Assembly (NCBI GenBank): GCA_028551475.1
Contig: CM052358.1
Span: 3,474,501-3,538,500 of the forward strand
Direction: 5' to 3'
Origin: Casuarina equisetifolia
Taxonomy: Eukaryota > Streptophyta > Magnoliopsida > Fagales > Casuarinaceae
DNA: 64,000 nucleotides
Part shown: in pieces, positions 1 to 11,106 of the stretch
How positions within the stretch are numbered: the stretch's first letter is position 1
How the letters are laid out: each line of letters starts with the position of its first letter
Translations under genes and position numbers: made by a program
The notes under the pieces: model-generated
The model's database searches: none
What the model was told of the DNA's origin: nothing
Seen by the model: the letters and a program-made list of their open reading frames with translations, nothing else

Positions 1-589
1 CTTTGTCAAGTATTCTTTGTTTTTTAAGCAAAGCGACAGAAGTTCTGGTATCATCTACGTAAATCTTCTTTTCAGGATTCCTTGAAACATGTTTGCACGT
101 TTACTTTTTTTTTTTCTTTTATTCTCTCATGCGGGAATAATGGAATGTGCAATGAGCCTGCATATTCTCCTTTGAAAAGACAAGCAGCATTTGCTGTTAA
201 AATTTCACTGAAAGTCGAATGTGATCAACAACTTGATGAGTTCCTCACTTACGTACTTGTGATACCACTTAAAGAACTCCAAAGCTTCTGAATATCAATG
301 TAAGAATATGACAAAGAAATCAAGTAACTAAGTCCTGAATAAAGTATAAAACAGTACGAATGAGTCCAAGAAAGTAGATTTAGAAATAGAAAGAAAGTCA
401 GGGAAGGAGGTAGTCTTCCTTTATCAATATAGGATTCTTACCATCAACTATAATTAAATTTCCCCCATATTTAATTATAACCCAATAAGGAAAGGTCAAC
501 AATTCTGGTCCACTGTAGTAGAGAGTATCTCAATGAATTGATGCTTTGTGAAAATAAGATGAACTAAAAGCATTTGAGATTATAAAACT

Positions 590-1440
590 CACAAGGTTGC
601 ATGGCAAGTTATTTATTTACCTAAAAATGAAGGAGAACTTGGGCTACTAGATCTTAAAGTGTGGAATAAAGTTTTGTTGGGGAGGTCTCTTTAGAATCTC
701 ATCAATTATCCAAGCTCATCTTTATAGGGTAGATGAATTTATAATACTAAATGTAGGAGAGTTTCAATTATGCATTTGGACATCAAAGGAAATATGGCAT
801 GGAATTGAAAAGATCTTTTTAAATTACAACTAATTCTCATATCTATACTCTCAAGACTTTCTTATTGTTGTAAAGAGACATATAATGATTTGCGCTAGGT
901 TGATATTGAGGTTAAATGGCATGACTTGATATGGTCAAGTGGAATTAGCAAACATAATTTCATTAGATAGCTTATATGTAGAGATAGACTTCCTACAATA
1001 GATATGATATCTCGATGGTTTCCCTTAATTGACTTATCTTGTAATTTATGTGGTTCTCAATTAAAAAGTAAGTCTTACTTGTTTTTTAAATGTCCTTAGA
1101 CTGGGCAAATATGGCAGAGTATACTTGCACAACAAGGTATACGTAAGAACATTGATGATTGGAATTTTGAACTGCAATAGATAGTTAAAGTAATGAAAAG
1201 TAAAGATTTGACTACAAAGTTTCTTAAACTTTCTTTCTTAGCTTGCATGTATTTTATATGGTCTAAATGTAATCGTAGACATTTTAAAAATAAAATTGTT
1301 GAAATACCAATTTTATTGGCTAGAATCAGGAAAGTGGTAGGTGGAAGAGTATCTTTATTTAGGAATATCAAACTCTTTAAGACAAATGTTTTATTATGTC
1401 ATAATTAGAGAATTCCATATTCGATTTTCTCTTAAATAAA
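590..1440 (+). mobile_element. LINE (L1-type) ORF2 3' fragment, degenerate
   Basis: Reading through several stops and frame changes gives the C-terminal part of a plant non-LTR retrotransposon polyprotein. Near 590-690 the translation resembles the end of the reverse transcriptase (PKNEGELGLLDLKVWNK). At about 915-1110 it resembles the zinc-binding RT-associated domain: WHDLIWSSGISKHNFIR, then CNLCGS and FFKCP, a Cys pair followed by a further Cys. The last open stretch (1193-1408, ending in a stop) continues in the same style (YFIWSKCNRRHFKNK). Stops at about 708, 961 and 1179 show it is dead. The catalytic RT core and endonuclease are absent, so this is a 5'-truncated relic, as is usual for LINEs. 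No clear poly-A tail or target duplication was found. Confidence 0.75.
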
Positions 1441-1982
1441 TTGCAATGCTAGGGTATGCTCCTAAACTTTTGTATTCTTTTATTCTTTGATGAATAAACT
1501 CACATATTCATAATAAACTCAAAGAAATCTTACGAATATTATATAGGAAGAAAAATAAAAACTGCCATAAAAAGGTAAACCATTCTAGACACCAAAGAGT
1601 AATAACAAAAATAGGTAACTAGGAAATGGACCATATACAACATAGACTAAGGAGAAGGGTATCCATATTAATCTTTAAGATGCAGCCAAGATGAGGATGA
1701 GGACGAGATGAGGGTGAAGCAACACTTGAAGCATTCATGGATTCAAGTACCTCCCAAACACTTGGCTTAAGTTCTAGGCATCATTTTCTCTTCCAGTCAC
1801 AACACCACAAACCCAGTCAAGGTAATTCCTCAACACAAGTAATAGGCCATTCTCCAGCTAAGGGGTCCAAAATGGATTTCAAATTTTTAGCATCTAAGTA
1901 TTCTTTCACTTTGTTTGCTATCAAGAGTGGTACTTTCCCAATCAACAACTAAAGTAAAATGACTCCAAATGAATAAACCTCT

Positions 1983-2282
1983 TGTTAGAATGGGCTCAAG
2001 CCTACCAAAACTCATGAATAGTGGTAGGAGGTAACATATGCCTCAAAAGGCATAAAAACTTGGGTCTCCATTCCAATGTGGGACTGGCACTCTCTTAACA
2101 CTTGTTCGTAGTCCTATGTTTTGGGTTTCCTACAGTAAAAGGGCTCAATCCATCATCAATAACGAATTGACCTAGCTCTAATACCATGTTGGAATGGGCT
2201 TAGGCCTACCAAAACTCATGGGAAGTGGTAGGCACAAAAACTTGGGTCTCTGTTATGAAGTAGGATTGACACTCTCTTAACA
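1983..2282 (-). mobile_element. TRIM-like miniature LTR element inserted in the kinase relic
   Basis: Two direct repeats, 1983-2100 (118 bp) and 2187-2282 (96 bp), each read TGTTAAGAGAGTG...CA on the minus strand and end in CATTC(C/T)AACA, giving the LTR hallmark TGTT...AACA. Next to the upstream LTR, the minus strand reads TGGTATTAGAGC (2186-2175), the plant primer-binding site complementary to initiator tRNA-Met. Only 86 bp separate the LTRs, so no protein is encoded; that defines a terminal-repeat retrotransposon in miniature. The flanks read AGATG (2287-2283) and AGAGG (1982-1978) on the minus strand, a 5-bp target duplication with one change. Removing the element and one target copy restores the kinase reading LKLDVYSFG. 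The 22-bp length difference between LTRs is an indel near 2040-2062. A clear polypurine tract is not visible. Confidence 0.8.
2175..2186 (-). other. Primer-binding site (initiator tRNA-Met type) of the TRIM element
   Basis: The minus strand reads TGGTATTAGAGC directly after the LTR end (AACA). The usual plant PBS is TGGTATCAGAGC, so there is one C-to-T difference. Its position immediately downstream of the LTR fixes element orientation as minus. Confidence 0.75.
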
Positions 2283-2425
2283 CATCTAACTTCAAAGTAA
2301 GCTCTTCTGTTTCCATAAACCTAGGATCTACAAAAACTTGGGTCTCTGTTATGAAGTAGGATTGACACTCTCTTAACACATCTAACTTCAAAGTAAGCTC
2401 TTCTGTTTCCATAAACCTAGGATCT
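2234..2425. repeat. Perfect 96-bp tandem duplication across the LTR/kinase junction
   Basis: The 96 bases at 2234-2329 are repeated without visible change at 2330-2425. Each unit contains the outer end of the TRIM LTR plus kinase sequence encoding VDPRFMETEELTLKLDV. Because 96 is divisible by three, the minus-strand frame stays open and 32 residues are repeated. The duplication must post-date the TRIM insertion, since it copies the junction. Confidence 0.9.
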
Positions 2426-2830
2426 ACATAAGGAAGAGTGACCTTTGGGATAGTTATGTGGCATAGTGTTTTGTTGGTCAAACCTTTGTTGGGTGATAAC
2501 AAATGGGAGATTCCAAAGTCACTAAGCTTACAATCAAAGTTCGCACCAAGCAAGATATTGGAGGATTTCAAATCACCATGTACTATGTTATAAGGTTTTA
2601 TGGAAAGAAGATAAATAAGGACTAAACACAATTCTGTCAAGTTTTCCAAGACAATGGAGGACTATTGTTCTTACAACTTAATCGATCTTCAAGGCTACCA
2701 TTGGGAACATACTTATAGATAAGTGCAAAAGCTTTTGGACAAGAACCAATGAGTTTGACTAGATTGGGATGCTTTAGTTGACTCAATACATGAATGGAAC
2801 AATAAAACCAATTGATCAGATAGAGGGTTA

Positions 2831-3800
2831 CACGTTTGTTATAACATATTTCATTCTTTGTGTGAAACTTTGTATAATTGGATATTCTTTTCTAAATTTA
2901 AAAAATAGCTATTGTTAATAATGAAAATTCGATTTATAGCAAGGAAGTCTATCAATTTATAGTTTCTCAATTGTCTTATTCTTTATGCAACAAAGTACAA
3001 ATCACTATGGACATTAATTATACATAAAACTAACATTTGAGGAAAAAGAGAAGAGAAATTGTCACGTTCAAGAATGAAAAGAGAAATTGCATCTAATATT
3101 TTCACATCCACTAATGCACATAAGTTCTATCATGAACCCAATTCAATAGCTTAATGAGAAGGCTATTGTTAAAATCCCCTAAGGGCCTAAGTTTAGATTA
3201 AATATCCCTCTTTACTAATAAGAAAAAAGAAAAACACAAATTCTAACATAGTGCCAAACAATTTGAGAAAAAGATCATCTTACATAGAAGTTGAATCCAC
3301 TACACTTACTACCCAAAAATACATACATTACATCCCCTCCACTTTACTTGATTATAATATTTTGATTTGTTTTGTGAAAATCAATATTAGCATTTACAAT
3401 TTAATACTTTTGCTTCATTTTTGGGTGAATAAATATATGACAAGATTCCTATGAAAAGTCACAAACATATCAAAACCATGATGACAATAAGACATAAGCC
3501 AGCTTTGTTCTCAAAATAACTCATGACTACTACCAAAGTGAAAAATATGAGTTAACTTGAAGTCACTCTAGTTAAAAATAAGGGTACTTTGTGACTAGTT
3601 TTAAACAAATAAATGGCCCATACACACACTTGACAGAAAATAAAACTATCTTGTTTATATGTATGAGATTAACATAATTGTATTTAGATGTACTCTTTCC
3701 TATCTATTTTAGAAAGAAAAAGATTAACAAAAAATATCTAAATTAAAATATTTCAAACATGGGCGTGAGATTTATGAAACTAAAATTCTGAGTTTGAGTT
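2831..3800. other. AT-rich spacer, no gene seen
   Basis: About 1 kb of AT-rich DNA between the two kinase relics. I see no coding similarity, RNA gene or clear element. If the two relics belong to one gene, this would be intron or inserted sequence. Confidence 0.5.
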
Positions 3801-4172
3801 TCAAAGTGTATTTTCCTTGAAATCTTGAAGTAAATGAATTAATAAAAAATATATAGCAAAATATTTATAGTTCAAATGACTCTCAAACCTCCATTTGAAA
3901 CTCTGAGGGGCCTTGTGCGCCATTAGGATGCACGTTATGTGGATGTCGCCTTTTGATGGCAACCTCGGTTTGATGCAGGATACCTTTATAAATGCTCCCA
4001 TATCCTCCTCCTCCTTCAATTTCCTGGATTCATTAAAGCCCTGAGTAGCCTCCTCTGTATACGAGAGCGATAACTCACACAGAGGCGTCGGAGTGTCAAA
4101 TCCTCTGACAGAGCTCTGCTTTCCTAACACGGGACGCAAGGCAACATCAATGAGTTGCTTTTGACAGGTCAA
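3801..4172 (-). pseudogene. Kinase N-lobe relic, same family as the downstream kinase fragment
   Basis: The open stretch contains LSYTEEATQGFNESRKL, matching the segment that opens the kinase domain of plant U-box kinases (F-S-x-x-E-I-x-x-A-T-x-x-F). The following glycine-rich loop is damaged: EEEDMGAFIKV stands where GEGGYGxVYKG is expected, so ATP binding would be lost. The upstream part (QLIDVALRPVLG and so on) is not recognisable. Orientation and order agree with the relic at 1690-2830. The longest apparent reading frame is not evidence of function here. Confidence 0.6.
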
Positions 4173-4489
4173 TACGGCTCTTGAAATTTGTAAGGCTTCG
4201 TTCGGTATAAATTTTTCTTAAATATCACTGCGATCAGTTTTCAAATTATGACGCTTATTCAGCTTTTGAGCCTGCATTGTTTAGCAATTTTTTTTTTTTG
4301 ACTCGTTTCTTGGATTAGGTTTCTAAATGATTCGTCTCTGTTTTAACGCGACAATGGTGAGCATATTTCTTTTTATTAAGATTTTTTTTCTCAATCACGA
4401 AAGGCAAAACAATAATTTGTTGTTTTATATATTTCATCTCTTTACTTATGTGTTAAATCTTTACGTTCGTAACTGTTATGTTCCTTAAT

Positions 4490-4800
4490 TTTTTTTTCTT
4501 TTTGTGGCTTCTTCTAAAGGCATCAATACTGAGAAAATTTTTAATTTTTCGTTTTCAAATCATGACAGTGCACAATGGTTCTTTATTTTTTATGGCCCTC
4601 TTGGGGGAGGAGATGCTGACGGCAAAATGCTTCTTTATGGCCCTGTTTTTACTGACAATAAGTTACTGAGGCAAGCTGCTGCGGATCCTAGTTACAACCT
4701 TGATTCTAAAAGAGGCCCAACACTTGCTGTATTGGAGAAAGAAAGATTAGGGCCTTCTAACCTATTGGAGAAGGAAAGATAAGGGCCTTCTAACCGAGGC
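4490..4800 (+). other. Unrecognised coding-like module, copy 1
   Basis: An open stretch translates as SNHDSAQWFFIFYGPLGGGD, ADGKMLLYGPVFTDNKLLRQ, AAADPSYNLDSKRGPTLAVL, EKERLGPSN. It is preceded by a pyrimidine-rich tract, as an exon would be. The same segment recurs at about 6160-6450 with substitutions. A short internal duplication (ttggagaa(a/g)gaaagat(t/a)agggccttctaacc) sits at 4733-4795. I do not recognise the protein family. It could be an exon of a host gene caught in duplication, or part of a transposon protein. Confidence 0.35.
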
Positions 4801-5410
4801 CCACTTTGGGCATGCGGTTAAGTTGGAAGTTCCGTCGGATTCCCCCGCTCCCGGGTGTTTTAGATTCCGATTTGCCTTTTTGGATGAAACCTACTCTTGT
4901 ACCCTTGACAGCCGCAAGGCTATTTTTATCTCTCTCTCTCCTCTTCGTTTGTCAGATATCATCTCCCGTTTCATATTTCAGTCTCTCCGCTTAACCTTAA
5001 TTGTCTACTCTCCTCTACCCTCCGTTTAACCACATGCCTCTCTTCTCGATCTTCTTCTCTTTCCGGCCTTCTTGCCAGTCTTCTGAAGAAATATACCTTA
5101 ACATGAGATGCGGTAAAGTCTTGGTTTCCTTTTTTTCTTTTTCTTTTTTCCTCCCTTCTCTCTTCTTGATCTGTTAAATCAATCCGTTCCTTATTATTTT
5201 TATTTTTTGCTCTCATCTCTATATCTCTTTTGATCTGTTAAATCTGTATTCTTCTTAGTTTTTTCATCTTTTTTTTTTTAATTTTTGGATCCCATCCCTG
5301 TATCTGTTTATAAATCTATAAGTTCCTTTTTTTTCATAATTTTTTCCTTTTTCTTTGCATTTCAGTTTCGTTTGACCTAAAACGTGGGAAGAACAGATCC
5401 TTTTCTAGGC

Positions 5411-5433
5411 CTCTCTCTCTCTCTCTCTCTCTC
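5411..5433. repeat. (CT)n microsatellite in a pyrimidine-rich stretch
   Basis: About eleven CT units within a broader C/T-rich region (about 5390-5560), which makes open frames rich in Leu, Ser, Phe and Pro that should not be read as genes. Confidence 0.9.
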
Positions 5434-5564
5434 GTTCTTTCTCTCTCCCTCTCTCCCCACTCTTGTATCGGCCTCTCCGTTTAACCATTTTGTGGACTTT
5501 CGGTCGGCTCCCGATCATATCCCGGCCTCTCTCTTTTCTCCACCTTTGTCTCTTCACAGCCGTT

Positions 5565-6690
5565 TGCAATAATTATGAAGAATTATACTTCAACATGGGA
5601 TGAGCTGAAATTTGCAACTCCTAGGTTTGGTTAGATGCGAAGTTGGTTCTTTGAACCTAACCCTATACGTTCTTTATTTAGTTATTTATTCATATTTTGC
5701 TCTAATCTTTTGTATGTTCCTTATTGTTTAGTTTTTGGCTCGCAGCTCTTTTGTTTATTTATTTATTTTTGTTTAGCATGCAGCTCGTCCTTGTTTTGTT
5801 AAATCTATATGTTCTTTACTTGTATCTTTCTTCGATCTCATTTCTTTGTTTGATCTGTTTAATCTCCATTCTGGCCTCAGTCTTCTTGTTAGATGGGACG
5901 ACCAGATCCATGCTGCTGGCCTTTCTTTTTATTTTTATTTTTTCGAGAGGGTGGACGTTGACAAGAGATGAGGTAAAATCTGTAACTTTTGAGTTTGGTG
6001 CAATAAATCTATGGTTTGGTTACTTATTTATTTATTTATTGTATTTTCTCTTTTTTCTAATGTATTAAATTGTTACGTTCCTAACTGTTTTCATTTTTCT
6101 ATTCATTTTGCTCCCATTATCTGTTTTGTTCTTTAACCCTTTACGTTCTTTAATTTTTTTTTTTTCTTTTTGTAGCTTTCTTCTGAAGGCAGTAATGCTG
6201 AGCAAATTTTTTATTTTATGTTTTTCAAATAATGACAGTGCATAATGGTTCTTTATTTTTTATGGCCCTCTGTAGGGAGGCGATGCTGACGGCAAAATGC
6301 TTCCCTTGTGGCTCTGTTTTTACTGACAATAAATTGTACATAGTATTGAGGGATGCTGCATATCGTAGTTCAACTTTGATTCGAAAAGAGGCCCAATACT
6401 TGTTGTATTGGAGAAGGAAAGACCAGGGCCTTCTAATCGAGGCCCTCTTTGTGCATGCGTTTAAGTTGGAAGTTCCGTCAGATTTCCCGATTTTCGATTG
6501 TTTTAGATTACGATATGCCTTTCTGGGGAAACACGTCTTTTCACAGCCGATGGCAAGAATTCTGAAGAATTATATTTTAACATAGAATGAGTTAAAATTT
6601 ATAGCTCCTAAGTTTGGTTGGTTGCGAAGTTGATTTTTTGAACGTAAACCTACACGATCTTTATTTATTTATTTATTTCATATTTTGCAC
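5565..6690 (+). repeat. Second, diverged copy of the 4.5-5.7 kb segment
   Basis: Segments of 4490-5700 recur further on. The coding-like module at 4490-4800 reappears at about 6160-6450. The motif ttctgaagaa(t)tata..tt(c/t)aacat occurs at 5083, 5575 and 6551. The stretch gtttggtt(a)g(a)tgcgaagtt at 5623 recurs at 6612. In copy 2 the module has altered residues (CREAMLTAKCFPCG replacing GGGDADGKMLLYG) and shifted frames, so it has decayed more. Nested or repeated unequal exchange is the simplest reading. Confidence 0.6.
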
Positions 6691-6827
6691 CCATTTCTTT
6701 TACGTACCTGATTTTTTAGTTTTTGGCTTCCTTTTTTTTTGTTTTTTTATATATGTTAAATCTATATTCTCTTTATTTTTATCTTTCTTTGATCTCATCT
6801 ACTTGTTTGATCGGTTTAACCTTCTGG

Positions 6828-7765
6828 CCTTAGGAGATAAGGTAAAATCTATTCTGTTAAATCTATCTGTTTGAAGAGGTGGACCTCGACTGGAGATGAG
6901 GTAAAATCTGTAACTTGTAATTTTGGTGTGAAAATTTATGCTTTCTTTACTTGTTTACTTACTTATTTATTTTTTTGTATTTCATCTCTTTTTATATATG
7001 TTTAATATTTACTTTTTGGTCCCATATATGTCATGTTCTGTTAAATCTCTACGGTTCCTTAATTTTTTCTTTCTTTTCGTTTTTTTACACTTGTTTCTCA
7101 TATAATAAGTTTGGTTTCATATATGTATAATTTGTGCTGCCTTAGGAGATAAGGTAAAATCTATTGTGTTAAATCTATTTGTTTGAAGAGGTGGATCTCG
7201 ACTGGAGATAAGGTAAAATCTGTAGCTTGTGATTTTGGTGTTAAAATTTATGCTTTCTTGACTTGTTTACTTTATTTTTTTCTTTTTTGTATTTCATCTC
7301 TTTCATATATGTTTAATATTTACTTTTTGGTCCCATATATGTCATGTTCTGTTAACTCTCTACGGTTCCTTAATTTTTTCTTTCTTTCCGTTTTTTTACA
7401 CTTGTTTCTCATACGATAAGTTTGGCTTCATATATATATAATTTGTGCTGCCTTAGGAGATAAGGTAAATTCTATTGTGTTAAATCTATTTGTTTGAAGA
7501 GGTGGACCTCGACTGGAGATAAGGTAAAATCTGTAGCTTGTGATTTTGGTGTTAAAATTTATGCTTTCTTGACTTGTTTACTTATTTATTTATTTTTTTT
7601 GTATTTCATCTCTTTTCATATATGTTTAATATTTACTTTTTGGTCCCATATATGTCATGTTCTGTTAACTCTCTACGGTTCCTTAATTTTTTCTTTCTTT
7701 TCGTTTTTTTACACTTGTTTCTCATACAATAAGTTTGGTTTCATATATATATAATTTGTGCTGCC
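6828..7765. repeat. Three tandem copies of a ~311-bp unit
   Basis: The junction motif ccttaggagataaggtaaa occurs at 6828, 7140 and 7451, and the array ends with ttgtgctgcc near 7765, giving units of about 312, 311 and 312 bp. Copies 2 and 3 are nearly identical, while copy 1 is slightly more diverged. Each holds a G-rich core (ggtggacctcgactggagat, then aaggtaaaatctg) followed by about 230 bp of T-rich sequence. More distant versions of the core occur at about 5950. The open frames inside are repeat products. Confidence 0.85.
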
Positions 7766-9250
7766 CACAGAACCACCCAACTCTTTCTAACACTAAATGC
7801 TATAATTTTTTGCTCTTTCTTTCTATATTTCTCGAGTCTCTCTGTCTCTTTCTCTCTCCACACAATTTAGGAGGAGCTCTTCACAACTGAGTGTCTTTTA
7901 TCTCTCTCTAGAGGAGGGAGTGAGTGCCTTTTCGCCTCCCCACTCTGCTAAAGCAAAAGAGACCCCAAAGTTCTGATCTTTGAGACTCTCCGAGAGGCAC
8001 TCTTTTTTATCTCTTTACTTTTCAACTGGGTACTCTCGCTTGGTTGAGTGGGTTTGTGCTACTCTTTGCACTCTATTTGTGGTCTTACCAACCGTGGGTT
8101 TGTGGGGTTCTTGGATCTAGAGAGGTGGGTCTTTGTTCTTAGAGATCTGTGTCTTTCCTCTTTCATTGCTTTCTATCTTTTGCTCTTTTGGCCTCTTTGG
8201 TGTGTTCAGAGCTTTGAAGAATCTACTTGAAGTTTGTTGAGACATGGCCTGGCGAGACTACTTAAAGTTTGTCCACGGATGTGGTGTAGGTAGGTAAATG
8301 TGTTTAGGTTTTTTATTTTTGCACAGCTGATTGTGTAAGAGAATAGGTTCCTTCTATTCTTCCTAGAGGCAAGAGAAGCGTGCTATTCTTTGTCCTCCAA
8401 ATCTCGTAAGAGAATATAATATAGGGCTATTTCCTCCGGGTGTCCTTTTCCCCCTCGTGATTGGGGTTCCGTACTTGCTTGTCTGGTACTTTAATAATGT
8501 TCGCACTCTCTTTTGTTTAGTGTAAAATCCTGATCCCAGCTGACCCCAGAATCAAAACCTTCTTGTTCTAAAGGCATGGAAAAGGTTATTGTTCCCATGA
8601 ATCTTGACCTGCCTTTAGGCATCAATAGTAATTTTTGGAATTCCTACTTTGGTTTGAGAAGCTTTTCAATTTTCCTTATCTTGTGCCTTTGAATTGTCAT
8701 GAAAAGAATTCGAAATATGTATATCTAGTACTAAATAAACCACCTTCGTTGGCCAACCCCTATGTCTTGGTACTCTACCCTTCCATTCATAAGAGAGTGG
8801 TAGTTGTCACCGGAAGCAGGTGAAAGCAGTGAGTTGAGTAAGTCTTGTCAACAATGCTTCGCACAACTAAATACGAAGACATTGTTCACTTCTGTACTTC
8901 TCCATTGCCAAAACACAATGACTTATTCAATTTATATAGGCATGCATGAAAGACGAGTGAAAAATGATGGTACCTTGGTTTGTGGCTAGAAGTAATTTAC
9001 GTTCATTGTTTGATACTCTTACAGGATCTTTGGCTCCTTGACATTTGTTAGTATGGTCATTTCATGTGAGAGGAGAGACAAATCTAGGAGTTTAATATGG
9101 TCATTATATGCTTGTGTTGTTTTTCTCAATGTTCCAATTGTGAAAGCTAGTTTTTGATAAAAAATTATATTTCAAATATTAATCATTCCGTGATTCTTGA
9201 GTTTCTGTCAATGGCCGTCGCAACTCTAAACTATCAGTATATATTTTCTC
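7766..9250. other. Unassigned, moderately GC-rich segment upstream of an unknown gene-like locus
   Basis: This region has a more balanced base composition than its surroundings and lacks the 311-bp repeat. Short open frames exist (for example 8048-8230 and 8635-8823), but none resembles a family I know. It could be leader or promoter for the locus that follows, or an untranslated part of an old retroelement. No reliable LTR boundaries were found. Confidence 0.3.
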
Positions 9251-9663
9251 TTGTGCAGGATGTGCTGGTACTGTCCTAGTTACTCATATAAAGCCATGGA
9301 AGATTCTGTCATAGCAGGTAAGGTCAAGATTTTTATGTACTTTTTTTATTTTATTTTGACTTGAGGTTGAATAATGGCTTTATGTTGTGACTTGGATTAT
9401 CCTACACCGTGTGCTGTTGTTGCATATGGATATTAAGAAGTCTGAACTGGACACTGATTCAGATGCAACAGTAAGCAAGGTAATGGTTAAATTTTATTGA
9501 ACAGTGGTGTTATTTATTTTTTTCCTTTGTCATTGTCAAATCTGCTAATGGACACCACAGATGAACTGGGGCATGCTGTTTGCTGAATTTCTGCTTGACT
9601 GTTTTCCAATTTCATAAGCAGGGCCTTTGCAAAGAGGTCTCCGCCAAAATAGTTGCGCTGAAA

Positions 9664-9787
9664 GAAACAATTAGGGCACAAGCCTTAATAGAGGCACAAC
9701 AACTGCTGGCCGAACTGTGGGAGACATTTAGGGCACAAGCCTCAATAGAGGCACAACAACTGCTGGCCGAACTGTGGGAGACATTTA
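9664..9787 (+). repeat. 57-bp tandem duplication encoding a 19-residue unit
   Basis: Units at 9664-9720 and 9721-9777 are nearly identical, followed by a partial third copy (gagacattta). Each encodes ET(I/F)RAQA(L/S)IEAQQLLAELW, so the open frame is kept. The unit is helical and amphipathic in character. Confidence 0.9.
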
Positions 9788-11106
9788 TGTCAAAACTATT
9801 GAGCAGTTTGGAAGAGAATGGTAGCCTATTGTGTATCTTCTATCATTTACGTGAAAATATGTATTAGTGGTGTACGGAAATCTCTTTTTATTTTTCCTTT
9901 CATCCCTTGCCTGCATGCTTATGGAGAGGGGGAGAGAGCCTAAAAAAACAGCAGTTTTCTATAGTGTTCTCTTTAATTCTGAGAGCAAGTATCTTGTAAA
10001 CTTTCTGACAAAAGAGAGTGAGTATTTTTTTTTTGGCTACTGGCATTAGTATTTTTTTGGTATGTTTACTGAAAATTTGCTTTTACATAGTTATCTTGAA
10101 AGTAAATGGTTCTATTAGAATGACCAATCTGCTTGTTGTACTTAAAGATTCTCATGTTCTTCTGCCTTTGAATTTTCCCATAGGATCCTGACTGCTGTGG
10201 ATTTTGATTAGTTTTAGATTATTGTATTGTGTTTTCAGGTTTGTTAATTCCAAAAACCTGAGCTGGATGGGTAGAATTGCAAGCATAAGACCTTATTTGC
10301 TAGTTTTTGGACCAATGTTCTTTGTTCTGTTGGTTTCTGTAGTTACGGGTGCCACTTGATGATTAGGTTGTGGGGCACCGGTTTTCAGCTCTCAGTTTTG
10401 TGCTCGTGTTGTTTCAGCTCCTATTACTGTTTCTTCTTTTAAAATGATTTTTCTTTCTTTTTGGATTTTAAACGAGATTGATGCATTCAGCCTTTTGTTT
10501 TGGCTATAACTCAAGAAAACTGTTAAATTATTCTGTATATGCACTTTCTAATGTGTACGTACATTGTTCCAGCTGAGTCTTTGCTGTTTAATTTTAGCCC
10601 TCATTTTTTTTTTCGCAGGTTATTACATAATTTGTTTAGTTGCTCATGCTGCTGCAATCAGCTTTTTATACTGTAAATGGAAGGTATCTAGATATGTTTA
10701 TTAATTTAGTTTGGGTTTGATAAATGTATTGTATTTTGATCAATTTTTTATTTATTACCTTTATTGAGTATGGAGTTTTGTTGGATTTTTTGTCTGGTTA
10801 GGTGAGACTGCTTTGTGTGTTTCATGGATATTAATATGTTTTCCTGTTTCTCTTTGTTAGGGGCTTTCATTGAAACATTTTATGCCTGCGAGCAAGCATG
10901 ATTTAGATCAACTATCTCAGCGACTGGAGGGTTTGGGTTTAGTTCTAGAACTTCAGGACACGATAAATCCTCCTCCTGTAAGTTTCTGTTTCTTCTTAGA
11001 TTTGCCTCTGGAAGGGCTTGTAACATGGACCATCATTAAGGGCTGTCGTTTTATTTGTTGGTTGGAACAGCGTGATCCTTCATCTACATCTGGAGTGATC
11101 CCTCGG

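Larger units (their letters stand above)
1690..2830 (-). pseudogene. U-box-type receptor-like cytoplasmic kinase relic (kinase C-lobe), interrupted by a TRIM element
   Basis: Read from 2830 down to 1690, the translation follows a Ser/Thr kinase of the plant RLCK-IX/U-box kinase type: LSQLKHPNLVKLIG, ALIYKYVPNGSLEDRL, then a stop, then HGDLKSSNILL (catalytic loop, with HGD replacing HRD as is common in this family), KLSDFGISHLL (DFG motif), and LPYVDPRFMETEELTLKLDV. The coding sequence is then broken by a 300-bp element and resumes as VYSFGVILL, LLIGKVPL, KEYLDAKNLKSILDP, GEWP and WEVLESM. Stops occur near 2649 and 1943, with a frame change near 1780. A 96-bp in-frame tandem duplication repeats 32 residues. 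The family normally carries a C-terminal U-box after this point, but none was found. It is probably part of the same dead gene as the N-lobe relic at 3801-4172. Confidence 0.75.

Noticed and set aside
5384..6068. Plus-strand open frames rich in Leu, Phe and Ser, resembling membrane proteins
   Set aside because: They lie on T-rich and CT-repeat DNA, which produces such frames by chance; no initiation context, domain or exon structure supports them.
7183..7754. Two nearly identical 78-86-codon frames (MKRWxSTGDKVKS...)
   Set aside because: They are the same frame repeated because of the 311-bp tandem array, not paralogous genes.
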